The translations under genes were made by a program, and so were the position numbers. The notes below the pieces were generated by a model. That model did no database searches and was not told the DNA's origin. It saw only the letters and a list, made by a program, of their open reading frames with translations. Positions 42,151 through 50,872 of a stretch of 64,000 nt of DNA are shown piece after piece. Position 1 is the first letter of the stretch. Each line of letters opens with the position of its first letter. This DNA is from Isoptericola sp044389085 (lineage in GTDB: Bacteria; Actinomycetota; Actinomycetes; Actinomycetales; Cellulomonadaceae): assembly GCF_044389085.1 (NCBI RefSeq), contig NZ_JBIRXP010000006.1, positions 186,001-250,000 of the forward strand. The letters run 5' to 3'.

Positions 42151-43307
42151 CCGGTCGCGCGCTCGTCGACCGCGACCTGCTCGACGACGTGCGGGCCCGC
42201 GTCGGCACGGCGGGCACGGCGCTCGACGACGGCGTGGTGCGCGACGCGTTGCGGGCGACCGGGCGGGTGTTCGGGTCGGCGGCGCTGACCGACCTCACCC
42301 GTGCCGCGCGGGCCGAGCTCACCGGGGCCGGGCCGCTGCAGGAGCTGCTCGACACCCCCGACGTCACCGACGTGCTCGTCAACGGCCCGCGCGACGTCTG
42401 GGTGGACCGCGGCGACGGGCTGCGTCGTGCCGACCTCGACCTCGGGACGCCGGAGGCCGTGCGGGCGCTCGCCGTCCGGATGGCGGCCGTGGCCGGCCAG
42501 CGCCTCGACGACGCCGCCCCGACCGTCGACGCCCGGATGCCCGACGGCACCCGCCTGCACGCCGTCGTGGAGCCCGTCGCGCCCGCGGGGGCGGTCATCG
42601 CGCTCCGGGTGCTGCGGCAGGCCGCGCACTCGGTGGACTCCCTCGTCGCCGGCGGCGCGTTGCCGCCCGGGTGGGAGGGCGTGCTGCGCGGTCTGGTCAC
42701 CGGCCGGGCCAACCTCCTGGTGACCGGCGGCACCGGCACGGGCAAGACGACGCTGCTCGCCGCGCTGCTGTCCCTGGTGCCGCCGGACGAGCGGGTGCTC
42801 GTGGTCGAGGAGGCCCGCGAGCTCGCGCCCCGGCACCGGCACGTGGTGTCCCTCGCCGCCCGGCGGCCCAACGTCGAGGGCGTGGGCGAGGTGACGCTCA
42901 CCGAGCTGGTGCGCGGCGCGCTGCGGATGCGGCCCGACCGGATCGTCGTGGGGGAGTGCCGCGGAGCCGAGGTGCGCGAGCTGCTCCTGGCGATGAACAC
43001 GGGGCACGACGGCGGGATGGCCACCGTGCACGCCAACGCCGTCGAGCACGTGCCGGCGCGGCTCGAGGCGCTCGCGGCCCTCGCGGGGATGCCGCGTGAC
43101 GCGGTCGCCGCGCAGGCCTCCGCCGCGCTGGACGTGGTGCTCCACCTGCGGAGGCACGGCGGCCGGCGGCATCTCGCCGAGGTCGGTCTGGTCGGGCGGG
43201 ACGACGACGGCAGGCTCGAGGTCCGCCGCGCGGCGACGTGGGAGGCGGGTGCGGACCCGCGGCCCGACGTCGCGTGGGAGGAGCTCGTGGGGAGGTGGGC
43301 GCCGTGA
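42147..43307 (+). CDS. tadA: Tad pilus assembly ATPase TadA
   Basis: 386 residues from GTG 42147. Type II/IV secretion ATPase: N-terminal GAGPLQELLDTPDVTDVLVN, Walker A VTGGTGTGKTTLLAAL (about 191-206), VVEEARELAP, and the His box GHDGGMATVHANAVEHVPAR. It powers pilus assembly or pseudopilus movement. The neighbours tadB and tadC overlap by 4 nt each. Confidence 0.94.
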   Translation: MTGRALVDRDLLDDVRARVGTAGTALDDGVVRDALRATGRVFGSAALTDLTRAARAELTGAGPLQELLDTPDVTDVLVNGPRDVWVDRGDGLRRADLDLGTPEAVRALAVRMAAVAGQRLDDAAPTVDARMPDGTRLHAVVEPVAPAGAVIALRVLRQAAHSVDSLVAGGALPPGWEGVLRGLVTGRANLLVTGGTGTGKTTLLAALLSLVPPDERVLVVEEARELAPRHRHVVSLAARRPNVEGVGEVTLTELVRGALRMRPDRIVVGECRGAEVRELLLAMNTGHDGGMATVHANAVEHVPARLEALAALAGMPRDAVAAQASAALDVVLHLRRHGGRRHLAEVGLVGRDDDGRLEVRRAATWEAGADPRPDVAWEELVGRWAP

Positions 43308-44026
43308 CGGTCGTCATGACGGACCACGGGCCCGGGACCGGCGGCTGGACCGCCGCGGACCTCGCCTCCGGCCCGGGAGCCGTCGGGCTCTGGGTGGGAC
43401 TCGCGGTGTGGCTGGTGCTGGTTCGCGGCGGACGGCGCCCGGACTCCCTCGTCCGCCCCCTGCACCCGCGCTCCGGCTCCTGGTCGGCGGGGCTGCTGCG
43501 CCGCGGACGGCACGAGTCCACGCAGGCGGACGCGGTGCGGGTCGCCGTCGCGCAGGTCGTGGCGCTGCTGCGTGCCGGGGCGCCGCCGGCGGCGGCGTGG
43601 TCGCGGGCGCTCGGGGTGCCGGCCGACGCCACCGGCGTCCCGGACCCGGTGGCCTTGGCGCCGGTGGTCGGCGGGGCCGGTCACGCCCGGTCGGTGGTGG
43701 CCGCGGCGGTGCTCGCCCGGGACGTCGGGGCCCCGCTGGCCTCGGTGCTGGACGCCGTGTCCGGGGCCCTCGTGGCCGAGGCGGAGGCCCGCGGGGAGCG
43801 GGAGGCGTCGCTGGCCGGGCCCCGGGCGACCGCGCGCGTGCTGATGTGGCTGCCTCTGCTGGGGGCGGCGCTCGGCTGGGTGCTGGGTGCCGACCCGGTG
43901 GCGACGGCGGTCGACGGCGGCGTCGGCTCCGTCGCGGTGTGCCTGGGGCTCCTGCTGCTCGCGGCCGGGTGGGCCTGGACCCGTCGGTTGGTCGCGTCGG
44001 CGAGGGCGGCGGGGGAGGCGGCATGA
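43304..44026 (+). CDS. tadB: Tad pilus inner-membrane protein TadB (type II secretion F domain)
   Basis: 240 residues from GTG 43304 (GGGGAGG upstream). T2SF domain with LLRAGAPPAAAWSRALG and GAPLASVLDAVSGALVAEAE, and membrane helices at about 24-40, 182-202 and 208-228. A platform protein for the TadA ATPase. GTGA overlap upstream and ATGA downstream. Confidence 0.88.
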   Translation: MTVVMTDHGPGTGGWTAADLASGPGAVGLWVGLAVWLVLVRGGRRPDSLVRPLHPRSGSWSAGLLRRGRHESTQADAVRVAVAQVVALLRAGAPPAAAWSRALGVPADATGVPDPVALAPVVGGAGHARSVVAAAVLARDVGAPLASVLDAVSGALVAEAEARGEREASLAGPRATARVLMWLPLLGAALGWVLGADPVATAVDGGVGSVAVCLGLLLLAAGWAWTRRLVASARAAGEAA

Positions 44027-44697
44027 GCGCGTCGTCCGTCGACCCCGGCGCCGTCGCCGTCGCGGGCGCCTCGTGGGCGGTGGCGGCGGCCGCGCTCCTC
44101 GCCGTGCTGCCGTGGTGGCTGGGCCGCGCCGCCACTGCCACGAGGGTGGCGCGCCTGGCGTCGGACGGCCCTGCGGACCCGCCGGCCGAGGAGCACGAGA
44201 CGGACCCCGTGGACGTGCCCGTCGTGCTGGAGCTCCTCGGTGCGGCCCTGCGCGCGGGCGCCGGGGTGCCGCGCGCCCTCGAGGCCACGGGCGCGGCGCT
44301 GGACGGCGCGGTGGCCCCGGCGGCGTCGGGCACGGCAGCGGGCACAGCACCGGACAGGGGCGGGGGCACGGTCGACGGCGCTGCGTTGCGCGCGGCCGCG
44401 GACGCGCTGCGGCTGGGCGCGGACTGGGACGGCGCGTGGCGCGACGCCCCGTCCCGGCTCGGCCCGGCACACCGGGCGCTGCGCGGGGCCTGGACCGACG
44501 GGGCGTCCCCGACCGGAGCGCTGCGTGCCGCGGGCGAGGAGCTGTTGCGGGCCCGCCGCGCGGCCGCCCGCACGGCCGCGGCCCGGCTGGCGGTGCGCCT
44601 CGTGCTGCCGCTCGGAGCCTGCTACCTGCCCGCGTTCGTGCTGGTCGGCCTCGTGCCCGTCCTGCTCGCGCTGGGCATCGACCTGCTGACCGGGTGA
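44023..44697 (+). CDS. tadC: Tad pilus inner-membrane protein TadC (type II secretion F domain)
   Basis: 224 residues from ATG 44023. A membrane helix near the N-terminus and two at the C-terminus (LVLPLGACYLPAFVLVGLVP) flank the T2SF core LELLGAALRAGAGVPRALEA. The middle has a Gly/Ala-rich low-complexity insert. Pairs with TadB. Confidence 0.87.
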   Translation: MSASSVDPGAVAVAGASWAVAAAALLAVLPWWLGRAATATRVARLASDGPADPPAEEHETDPVDVPVVLELLGAALRAGAGVPRALEATGAALDGAVAPAASGTAAGTAPDRGGGTVDGAALRAAADALRLGADWDGAWRDAPSRLGPAHRALRGAWTDGASPTGALRAAGEELLRARRAAARTAAARLAVRLVLPLGACYLPAFVLVGLVPVLLALGIDLLTG

Positions 44698-44841
44698 CCG
44701 TGCCCGGCCCACGACGACCCGGGCGCCGCCCGGGTCCCCGCGCCCGCCCCGGGCGGGCGCGCCGCGACCGGCCCGGACCGTCCGCGCCGGCCGCGAGAAG
44801 GACACCACGAGGAACGCTCACGAAGGGAGCACTCAGGAGCC

Positions 44842-45114
44842 ATGACGAACGACGACGAGGGCCGCGCGGCGGCCAGGAACGAGCAGGAGCCAGGACCGGG
44901 GACGGAGGCCGGCACGCCCCCGGCCGGGAACGACGGTCCCGGGGCACAGCCGGCGCCGGACCGGCCGGACCCGGAGGCGGGGCTGGCGACCGCCGAGTAC
45001 GCCGTCGCCACCGTGGCGGCGGTCGGGTTCGCCGGCCTGCTCATCGCGGTGCTCAAGAGCGGCACGGTCCGTGGCCTGCTGGAGAACATCATCAGCTCGG
45101 CGCTGTCGATCTGA
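44842..45114 (+). CDS. Flp-type pilin, DUF4244 family
   Basis: 90 residues with CAGGAGC 6 nt before ATG. The class III (Flp) cleavage motif is seen as AGLATAEYAVATVAA: Gly, then four residues, then Glu-Tyr, followed by a hydrophobic helix (about 52-71). The leader of 46 residues is long and polar. Mycobacterial homologue Rv3656c has the same position. Likely the pilus subunit. No prepilin peptidase gene is in the window. Confidence 0.88.
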   Translation: MTNDDEGRAAARNEQEPGPGTEAGTPPAGNDGPGAQPAPDRPDPEAGLATAEYAVATVAAVGFAGLLIAVLKSGTVRGLLENIISSALSI

Positions 45115-45518
45115 TGCGCCCGCACCGCAGCAGAGGCGCCGGCACGGTGCGGGTCCCCGGAGGGCGCGCCCACGCGGGTGCCGACCGCGAGCGCGGTGCG
45201 GTGACCGCCGAGCTCGCGGTCGGGCTGCCGGTGGTGGTCCTCCTGCTGGTCGCGGTGCTCAGCCTCGCGGCCGCGTCCACGGCGCAGATGCGCGCCCTGG
45301 ACGCGGCTCGGGCCGGTGCGCGCGCCTACGCCATCGGGGAGGACGACGCGACGGCCCGGCAGGCCGTCGCGCAGGTCGGCGGGGACGACGCGGAGCTGAG
45401 CGTCAGCCGGGACGGCACGTGGGTGCGGGTCACGGTCAGCCGCCCGGTGGTGGGCGGCTGGTTCGCCGGTGCGCCCGTGCGGGCGTCCGGCGACGCGACG
45501 GCGTGGGTGGAGCCATGA
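45114..45518 (+). CDS. tadE: TadE-like pseudopilin
   Basis: 134 residues from ATG 45114, sharing one base with the stop of the pilin gene (TGATG). RERGAVTAELAVGLPVVVLL carries a TadE-like Gly-xxxx-Glu motif before a single helix, then a soluble domain (ARAGARAYAIGEDDATARQA). Minor pilin, equivalent to Rv3655c by position. Confidence 0.86.
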   Translation: MRPHRSRGAGTVRVPGGRAHAGADRERGAVTAELAVGLPVVVLLLVAVLSLAAASTAQMRALDAARAGARAYAIGEDDATARQAVAQVGGDDAELSVSRDGTWVRVTVSRPVVGGWFAGAPVRASGDATAWVEP

Positions 45519-46078
45519 GCGCCGCACGCGACGGCACGCACGAGAGCGGTGCGAGCGGCGACACGTCGGCCGGTACGGCGACCGAGCGCACGACGACGGA
45601 CGGGAGCTCCGACGTCGGCAGGGCTGACCGGGACCGGTGCGCCGCCGACGCCCGGGCGAACCGGGACGAGAGGGCTGTGCACCGGGAGCGGGGTGCGGGG
45701 ACCGTCGTGGTGCTCGCGCTGGCGGCGGTGGTCGTGCTGCTCGCGCTGGCCGTCGGCGCGCTCGGTGCTGCGCAGCGCGCGCGTGGGGCGGCCCAGGCCG
45801 CGGCGGACCTGGGCGCGCTCGCCGCCGCCACGGCGTGGCGGCAGGGCGCCGACCCGTGCGCGACGGCGGCCGAGGCCGTGCGCCGCAACGGCGGGGAGGT
45901 GGTGGCGTGCGTCCCGGAGGACGGCGGCATCGTCGGCGTCCGCGCGTCGCGCGCGGCCGTCGGGCCGGAGGTGGGGCCGTGGGCGGGGGCGCTCGGCGCG
46001 GCCGGGGCGCACGCCCGCGCCGGGCCGCGGCCGGGTGCGGCGCCCGTGTCTGCACCGACCGGGGCGGGGTCGACCTGA
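45515..46078 (+). CDS. Rv3654c-like TadE/TadG-type protein
   Basis: 187 residues; ATGA overlap with tadE. After a 60-residue polar N-terminus, ERGAGTVVVLALAAVVVLLA starts one helix, then QRARGAAQAAADLGALAAAT and ATAWRQGADPCATAAEAVRR with two Cys later, as in the family. It ends the Tad operon, whose order ssd-tadA-tadB-tadC-DUF4244-tadE-Rv3654c is the mycobacterial one. Confidence 0.85.
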   Translation: MSAARDGTHESGASGDTSAGTATERTTTDGSSDVGRADRDRCAADARANRDERAVHRERGAGTVVVLALAAVVVLLALAVGALGAAQRARGAAQAAADLGALAAATAWRQGADPCATAAEAVRRNGGEVVACVPEDGGIVGVRASRAAVGPEVGPWAGALGAAGAHARAGPRPGAAPVSAPTGAGST

Positions 46079-46173
46079 ACCGTGCCGCCGCCCGGGTCGC
46101 CGTCCGTGCCGACGCCGCCCACCCGGCCCGAGCGGTCGCCGTGAGGCGCGCCCGGGCCGGGAGACGGCGGGGA

Positions 46174-47043
46174 TCAGGACGGGTTGACGTGGAACAGCGT
46201 GGCGCGCTCGCTGATCTTGCGGGCGCGGGCCAGGCGAGGCTTGTCGGAGCCGTCGCGGATCACGGAGCCCGACGCCTCGAAGTCGGCCAGGAAGTCGATC
46301 GCCCACGCGACGTCCGCGCTGGACGGGCTGAAGGACTCGTTGATGACGGCAGGCGTCTCCAGGTCCAGGCAGAGCTTGCCGGTGAGGCCGAGCGCCACGC
46401 CGTCCGCCGACTGCTCGCGCAGCAGCGCGTGGCTGGTGCCGACGGTAGGGCCGTCGATCGGGCCCGGCAGCCCGCCGATGCGGCTCGCGGTGACGAGCCG
46501 TGAGCGCGGGTAGGCCATCGCGAGGGACTCGTTGGCCGTGCCGGTGTCGCGACGGTAGTCGCCGGACCCGAAGGCCAGGCGGAAGGCGCCCGGGGCGCGC
46601 GCGATGCTCACGGCATCCTCGATGCCCAGCGCGGACTCGACCAGCGGGATCACCGGCACGCTGCCGCCGAGCCGCTGGGCCGTGTCGACCACCTGGTCGG
46701 GCGACTCGGTCTTGGCGAGCATGACGCCGCGCAGGCCCTTCGAGTCCCACAGGGCGCGGACGTCGTCGGCCCACGCCTGCGACCCGCGCTCGTTGATCCG
46801 CACCCAGGCACGACCGCCCTGGGAGAACCAGGCGAGGACCTTCTGGCGTGCCTCGTCCTTGCGGCTGTCGTCGACGGCGTCCTCGCAGTCGAGGATCACC
46901 TGGTCGGCACGGGAGAGCTGGGCGGCGTCGAACAGGTCGTCCCGCAGCGCCGACAGCAGCAGCCACGAGCGGGAGTTGGCGGGGTCGACGCGCGTGTCCT
47001 CGCGGGAACGGCGGCGTTCGGCGAGGTCGATCTCGGTAGTCAC
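46174..47043 (-). CDS. HpcH/HpaI aldolase family CoA ester lyase (CitE-like)
   Basis: 289 residues. RSWLLLSALRDDLFDAAQLS, VILDCEDAVDDSRKDEAR, AWVRINERGS and IPLVESALGIEDA match the CitE-like TIM-barrel family, with metal-binding Glu/Asp in CEDAV and GSGDYRRD. These lyases act on malyl-, citramalyl- or similar CoA thioesters. GTG 47043 overlaps the helicase stop (GTGA). No other citrate lyase subunit is present. Confidence 0.88.
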   Translation of the reverse strand: MTTEIDLAERRRSREDTRVDPANSRSWLLLSALRDDLFDAAQLSRADQVILDCEDAVDDSRKDEARQKVLAWFSQGGRAWVRINERGSQAWADDVRALWDSKGLRGVMLAKTESPDQVVDTAQRLGGSVPVIPLVESALGIEDAVSIARAPGAFRLAFGSGDYRRDTGTANESLAMAYPRSRLVTASRIGGLPGPIDGPTVGTSHALLREQSADGVALGLTGKLCLDLETPAVINESFSPSSADVAWAIDFLADFEASGSVIRDGSDKPRLARARKISERATLFHVNPS

Positions 47044-49646
47044 CTCACGATGGTAGGTTCCGCCGGCGCGTGGCTCAGCACGGCATCCAACAAGCGCAGG
47101 GCCGCGGACTTGTCGAGGGGAGCGTTGTCGCTGCCGCACTTGGGCGACTGGACGCAGGCCGGGCAGCCCTCGGCGCACGAGCACGCGGCGATCGCGTCGC
47201 GGGTGGCGCGCAGCCAGCGCGCGCCGAGCTCGTACCCGCGCTCGGCGAAGCCGGCACCGCCCGGGTACGCGTCGTACACGAAGACGGTGGCCTCGCCGGT
47301 GTCGGGGTGCAGCTCCGTCGAGACGCCGCCCAGGTCCCAGCGGTCGCACGTGGCCAGCAGGGGCAGCAGCCCGATCGACGCGTGCTCGGCCGCGTGCAGC
47401 GCGCCGGGCGTCTCGTCGGCGGAGACGCCCGCCGCCCGGAGCACGAAGTCCGGCACCGACCACCACACGGCGGTCGTGGCGAGCGTGCGCGACGGCAGGT
47501 CGAGCGCCTCCGTGCCGAGCACCTGCATGTCGGGCAGGCGGCGCCGCTGGAAGCTCACCACCTGGCTCGTCACCTCGACCGGCCCGAGGCCCCAGCGCAC
47601 CGGGCCCCAGTCGCGGCCCTCGACCGGGCGGTGCCCCTCCTCGTCGATCGCGATCTCCATGACCTCGTGCGACCAGGTGCCGTGCTCCACGTCCTTGCGC
47701 ACCACGAGCGCCACGTGGTCGGCCAGGTCGAGGTGGTCCACGACGAACGTCGCGCCCTGGTGCACGTACACCGCGCCGTCGTGCACCTGGCCGTCCGCCG
47801 ACCCGGCGTCCACGGTGCCGAGCAGGCGCCCCGTCGTGGCCTCGACCACCCGCACGGGCCGCCCGCCCGTGCCGCGCAGGTCCGCCATCGCCGACGCGGG
47901 CTGCGCGTGCGTCCAGTACCAGCCGGACGGGCGGCGTCGCAGGGCGCCGCGCGCCACGAGGACGTCGAGCACCTCGCGCACGGCCCGCGGGTCGCCGAAG
48001 GCGGCGAGGTCGTCGCCGCGCAACGGCACCTCCTGCGCGGCGGCGCAGAGCTGCGGGGCGAGCACGTGCGGGTTGGCCGGGTCGAAGACGGTGGCCTCGA
48101 GCGCGGCGTCGAACACCGCCTCGGGATGCGTGACGAGATACGTGTCGAGCGGGTCCTCGCGCGCGACGAACGCGACGAGGCCCTCGGCGCCGGCGCGCCC
48201 GGCTCGCCCGGCCTGCTGCCAGAGGGAGACCCGGGTGCCGGGCCAGCCGGCGACGAGCACGGCGTCCAGCCCCGAGATGTCGACCCCCAGCTCGAGGGCG
48301 TTGGTGGTGGCGAGGCCGCGCAGCTCGCCCGTGCGCAGCGCCTGCTCCAGCTCGCGTCGTTCCTCCGGCAGGTACCCGCCGCGGTAGCTCGCCACCCGCG
48401 CCTCCAGGCCGGCGGCCACGGGGCGCAGGTGGTCGCGCGCCTGCTGCGCCACCGACTCCGCGCCGCGGCGCGACCTGGTGAACGCGAGCGTGCGCGCGCC
48501 GGACGCCGTGAGGTCCGCGAGCAGGTCCGCCGTCTCGGCGGTCGCCGAGCGCCGCGGGTGCTCGGCTGCGCCGCGGGTGGTCAGCACGGCCTCGGCCTCG
48601 TGCTCCGTGCGGGCCGGGTCGAGCGGGTCGGGCAACGCCCACGGGTCGTCGTCGTGCGTGGGCGCGTCGCCGGTAGGCCGCGACCGGTCGAACGCGGCCA
48701 CCTCCGGCGGCTGCCACAGCGCGAACGTGCGCCGTCCCGCCGGCGACGCGTCCGTGGTCACCGCGACGACCTCCTCGGGCGCCACCCCCACCAGCCGCGC
48801 CGTGCTCGCCGCGGGCTCCGCCGTCGTCGCGCTGGCCACCACGAACACCAGCGACCTGTCAGACACGTGTGGCACCCCGGTGACCTGTGCGTCTGACGGG
48901 TCCGGAGCGGCGGCCGACGCGTCAGACGTTCGGAGCACCCCGGTGAGCTGTGCGTCTGACAGCGGGCGGTAGTGGGCTGCCAGCCGCGCGAGCCGCCGCA
49001 GCACCAGCGACACGTGCGCCCCGAAGACGCCGCGGTACGCGTGCCCCTCGTCGACGACGACGTACCGCAGCCCGCGCAGGAGCCGTGCCCACCGCCGGTG
49101 GCCGGGCAGCAGGGAGAAGTGCAGGAAGTCGGGGTTGGTGAGCACCACGTCGGCGTGCTCGGTCACCCAGCGGCGCTCCTCGGTGGGGGTGTCCCCGTCG
49201 CACGTCGCGACGCGGGGCCGGGCGCCGGGCACGGCCGCGACCAGCCGCTCCAGGCCGGCGAGCTGGTCGGCCGCGAGCGCCTTGGTGGGCGAGAGATAGA
49301 GCACGGTGGCGGGCTCGGGGCCGCGCACCGCCGTGAGGGCGGGCAGCCAGAACGCGAGCGACTTGCCCGAGCCGGTCGACGTCGCGAGCGCGACGTGCCG
49401 ACCGGACCGGGCGGCGTCGGCGGCCTCGACCTGGTGCGCCCACGGCCGGTCGACGCCGAGCGCGCGGTAGCCGGCGACCACCCCCGGGTCCGCCCAGGCG
49501 GGCCAGTCCGCGGTCGCCCCGGCCCGCGCCGGGAAGGTGCGCACGTGCGTGAGCCGGTCCGCCCGCGCCCCGTGCGCGGTGAGCACGTCGAGCAGCGGGT
49601 GCTGCTCGGGCTCGGGCTCGGAGGCGGGGTCGGGGGCGGCGGGCAC
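47040..49646 (-). CDS. DEAD/DEAH-box helicase with DUF1998 zinc-binding C-terminus (YprA/MrfA-like), interrupted in frame by two repeat copies
   Basis: 868 residues from GTG 49646. Walker A STGSGKSLAF, DEGH box VVDEGHAYRG, ASATTAEP, LGVDISGLDAV and QQAGRAGRAG are helicase motifs. A four-Cys zinc motif CSCAEGCPACVQSPKC is at the C-terminus, as in the MrfA-like repair helicases. Between LARLAAHYRP and LVFVVASATT about 35 residues with two copies of SDAQxTGV...SD are encoded by 42-nt repeats D and E; homologues normally continue directly. The insertion lies in a loop before motif III and leaves the frame open. Homologue of Rv3649 by position. Confidence 0.92.
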   Translation of the reverse strand: MPAAPDPASEPEPEQHPLLDVLTAHGARADRLTHVRTFPARAGATADWPAWADPGVVAGYRALGVDRPWAHQVEAADAARSGRHVALATSTGSGKSLAFWLPALTAVRGPEPATVLYLSPTKALAADQLAGLERLVAAVPGARPRVATCDGDTPTEERRWVTEHADVVLTNPDFLHFSLLPGHRRWARLLRGLRYVVVDEGHAYRGVFGAHVSLVLRRLARLAAHYRPLSDAQLTGVLRTSDASAAAPDPSDAQVTGVPHVSDRSLVFVVASATTAEPAASTARLVGVAPEEVVAVTTDASPAGRRTFALWQPPEVAAFDRSRPTGDAPTHDDDPWALPDPLDPARTEHEAEAVLTTRGAAEHPRRSATAETADLLADLTASGARTLAFTRSRRGAESVAQQARDHLRPVAAGLEARVASYRGGYLPEERRELEQALRTGELRGLATTNALELGVDISGLDAVLVAGWPGTRVSLWQQAGRAGRAGAEGLVAFVAREDPLDTYLVTHPEAVFDAALEATVFDPANPHVLAPQLCAAAQEVPLRGDDLAAFGDPRAVREVLDVLVARGALRRRPSGWYWTHAQPASAMADLRGTGGRPVRVVEATTGRLLGTVDAGSADGQVHDGAVYVHQGATFVVDHLDLADHVALVVRKDVEHGTWSHEVMEIAIDEEGHRPVEGRDWGPVRWGLGPVEVTSQVVSFQRRRLPDMQVLGTEALDLPSRTLATTAVWWSVPDFVLRAAGVSADETPGALHAAEHASIGLLPLLATCDRWDLGGVSTELHPDTGEATVFVYDAYPGGAGFAERGYELGARWLRATRDAIAACSCAEGCPACVQSPKCGSDNAPLDKSAALRLLDAVLSHAPAEPTIVR
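48857..48898. repeat. 42-nt palindromic repeat, copy D (in frame inside helicase gene)
   Basis: TGTCAGAC...GTCTGACG, last base differing from the consensus A; centre CACCCCGGTG. On the coding strand it specifies SDAQVTGVPHVSD. Confidence 0.85.
48920..48961. repeat. 42-nt palindromic repeat, copy E (in frame inside helicase gene)
   Basis: CGTCAGAC...TGCGTCTGACA, first base differing from the consensus T; centre CACCCCGGTG. Encodes SDAQLTGVLRTSD. It starts 63 nt (21 codons) after copy D. Confidence 0.85.
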
Positions 49647-49851
49647 GGGCCACAGTCTCGCACCGGACCGACCGGCTCCGGTCGTTCCCGACCAGGGTCC
49701 TCAGTGGGTGAACTGTGTCCTGATATCAGGGTGAAATCGCATCAAAAGGTATCTTGTCGGTTCATCCGGACCTAGGATCGTTCGCGCTGCCGACGGCTCC
49801 GCGGCTCGGAGCCGGGCTGTGCCCTCCTCTGACGCCGACGAAGGATCATCG

Positions 49852-50718
49852 ATGCGCCACGCCACCGTGGCGGCGACCGCCGCTGCCCTCCTCCTGCTCT
49901 CCGCCGCGCCTGCGGCGGCGGGAGGTTCGGACGACCCCGTGCCCTACACCGTGGGCGCGGACGGTCTGACCCTGCCCGCGGGGGACGCGTTCCGCGACGG
50001 TGGCCACGTCAACATCCGGTACACGACGGGCGCGGCCGAGCGAGCCGCCCACATCCACTTCGAGACGCTCAACGGGCAGGCCTCAGGTGCGTACGTGGGC
50101 GAGTCCTACCTGCCGTGGTCGGCGCTGGCCGGTCAGCCGCCCGCCGACCTCTGCATCACGTGGGTGCAGGTGGAGGGGTACAACGAGCACTTCGGGGAGG
50201 GTGGGCAGCAGCCGGTGTGCGCGCCGGACACGCAGCCCGCACCCGAACCGTCGCCGGAGCCGTCGCGGACGACCACCGAGCCCGCGGTGCCGCCCGCCGT
50301 CGAGCCCCCCGGGCCGTCGGGGCCCGACACCGAGGCGGCCCCTCCTGAGACGTCGTCGCCCGCGGAGCCGTCCGAGGAGGGGGCGGCGGAGGAGCCGGCC
50401 GTGCCCGGCGTCGAGGACGAGACGCCGGGGCTCCCGTCCGGCGACGATGCGGGGCCCGCGGGCGAGGACGGGCCCGCGACGTCGCGCCCGGACACGTCGG
50501 CGACGTCCGGTCAGGTCGTGGGCGGGATGCCGGCGGCGGTCGACGCCGCCGCGCCGGATCAGGGTGCCGCGCTGGCCGCGGGCGACGTCGAGGCGTCGGC
50601 TGCCGCCGACGAGCTGCCGCGCACGGGTGCGGCGGTGGCGGGGCTGGCTGCCGCGGCGGCCGTGCTGCTCGCGGCGGGTGCGGTGCTGCTGGTCGTGCGG
50701 CGTCGACGCCGCGCCTGA
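49852..50718 (+). CDS. LPxTG-type cell-wall-anchored protein with a Pro/Glu-rich stalk
   Basis: 288 residues; AAGGATC upstream of ATG. A signal peptide (1-24) is followed by a beta-rich domain of about 100 residues (YTVGADGLTLPAGDAF, HVNIRYTTGAAERAAHIHFE) with two Cys, then a disordered Pro/Glu/Ala stalk. LPRTGAAVAG is a sortase motif, followed by a membrane helix and RRRRR tail. It is displayed on the cell wall. The folded domain is not recognised. Confidence 0.82.
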   Translation: MRHATVAATAAALLLLSAAPAAAGGSDDPVPYTVGADGLTLPAGDAFRDGGHVNIRYTTGAAERAAHIHFETLNGQASGAYVGESYLPWSALAGQPPADLCITWVQVEGYNEHFGEGGQQPVCAPDTQPAPEPSPEPSRTTTEPAVPPAVEPPGPSGPDTEAAPPETSSPAEPSEEGAAEEPAVPGVEDETPGLPSGDDAGPAGEDGPATSRPDTSATSGQVVGGMPAAVDAAAPDQGAALAAGDVEASAAADELPRTGAAVAGLAAAAAVLLAAGAVLLVVRRRRRA

Positions 50719-50872
50719 GGGGCGCAGTCGGGCATGTCCGGCCTGGGGTGAAGTGGCCGAAACGGCGGGATGTCGCCGTTCGGCACGGAATGGCGTCCGC
50801 ATCCGGTGAAGAGCGTGTGACCATTCGCGAACCAGTTTTGTGATCCGATCGTGACATCGTTCCCTGGAACGC

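Noticed and set aside
41102..44947. A 1,281-codon minus-strand open frame over the Tad operon
   Set aside because: Composition is Arg/Pro/Ala-rich antisense shadow; the plus-strand Tad genes have clear motifs and overlapping start/stop codons.
50719..50872. c-di-AMP riboswitch upstream of the Rpf-type gene
   Set aside because: Some actinobacterial rpf genes have one, but the conserved blocks of the ydaO class are not visible here.
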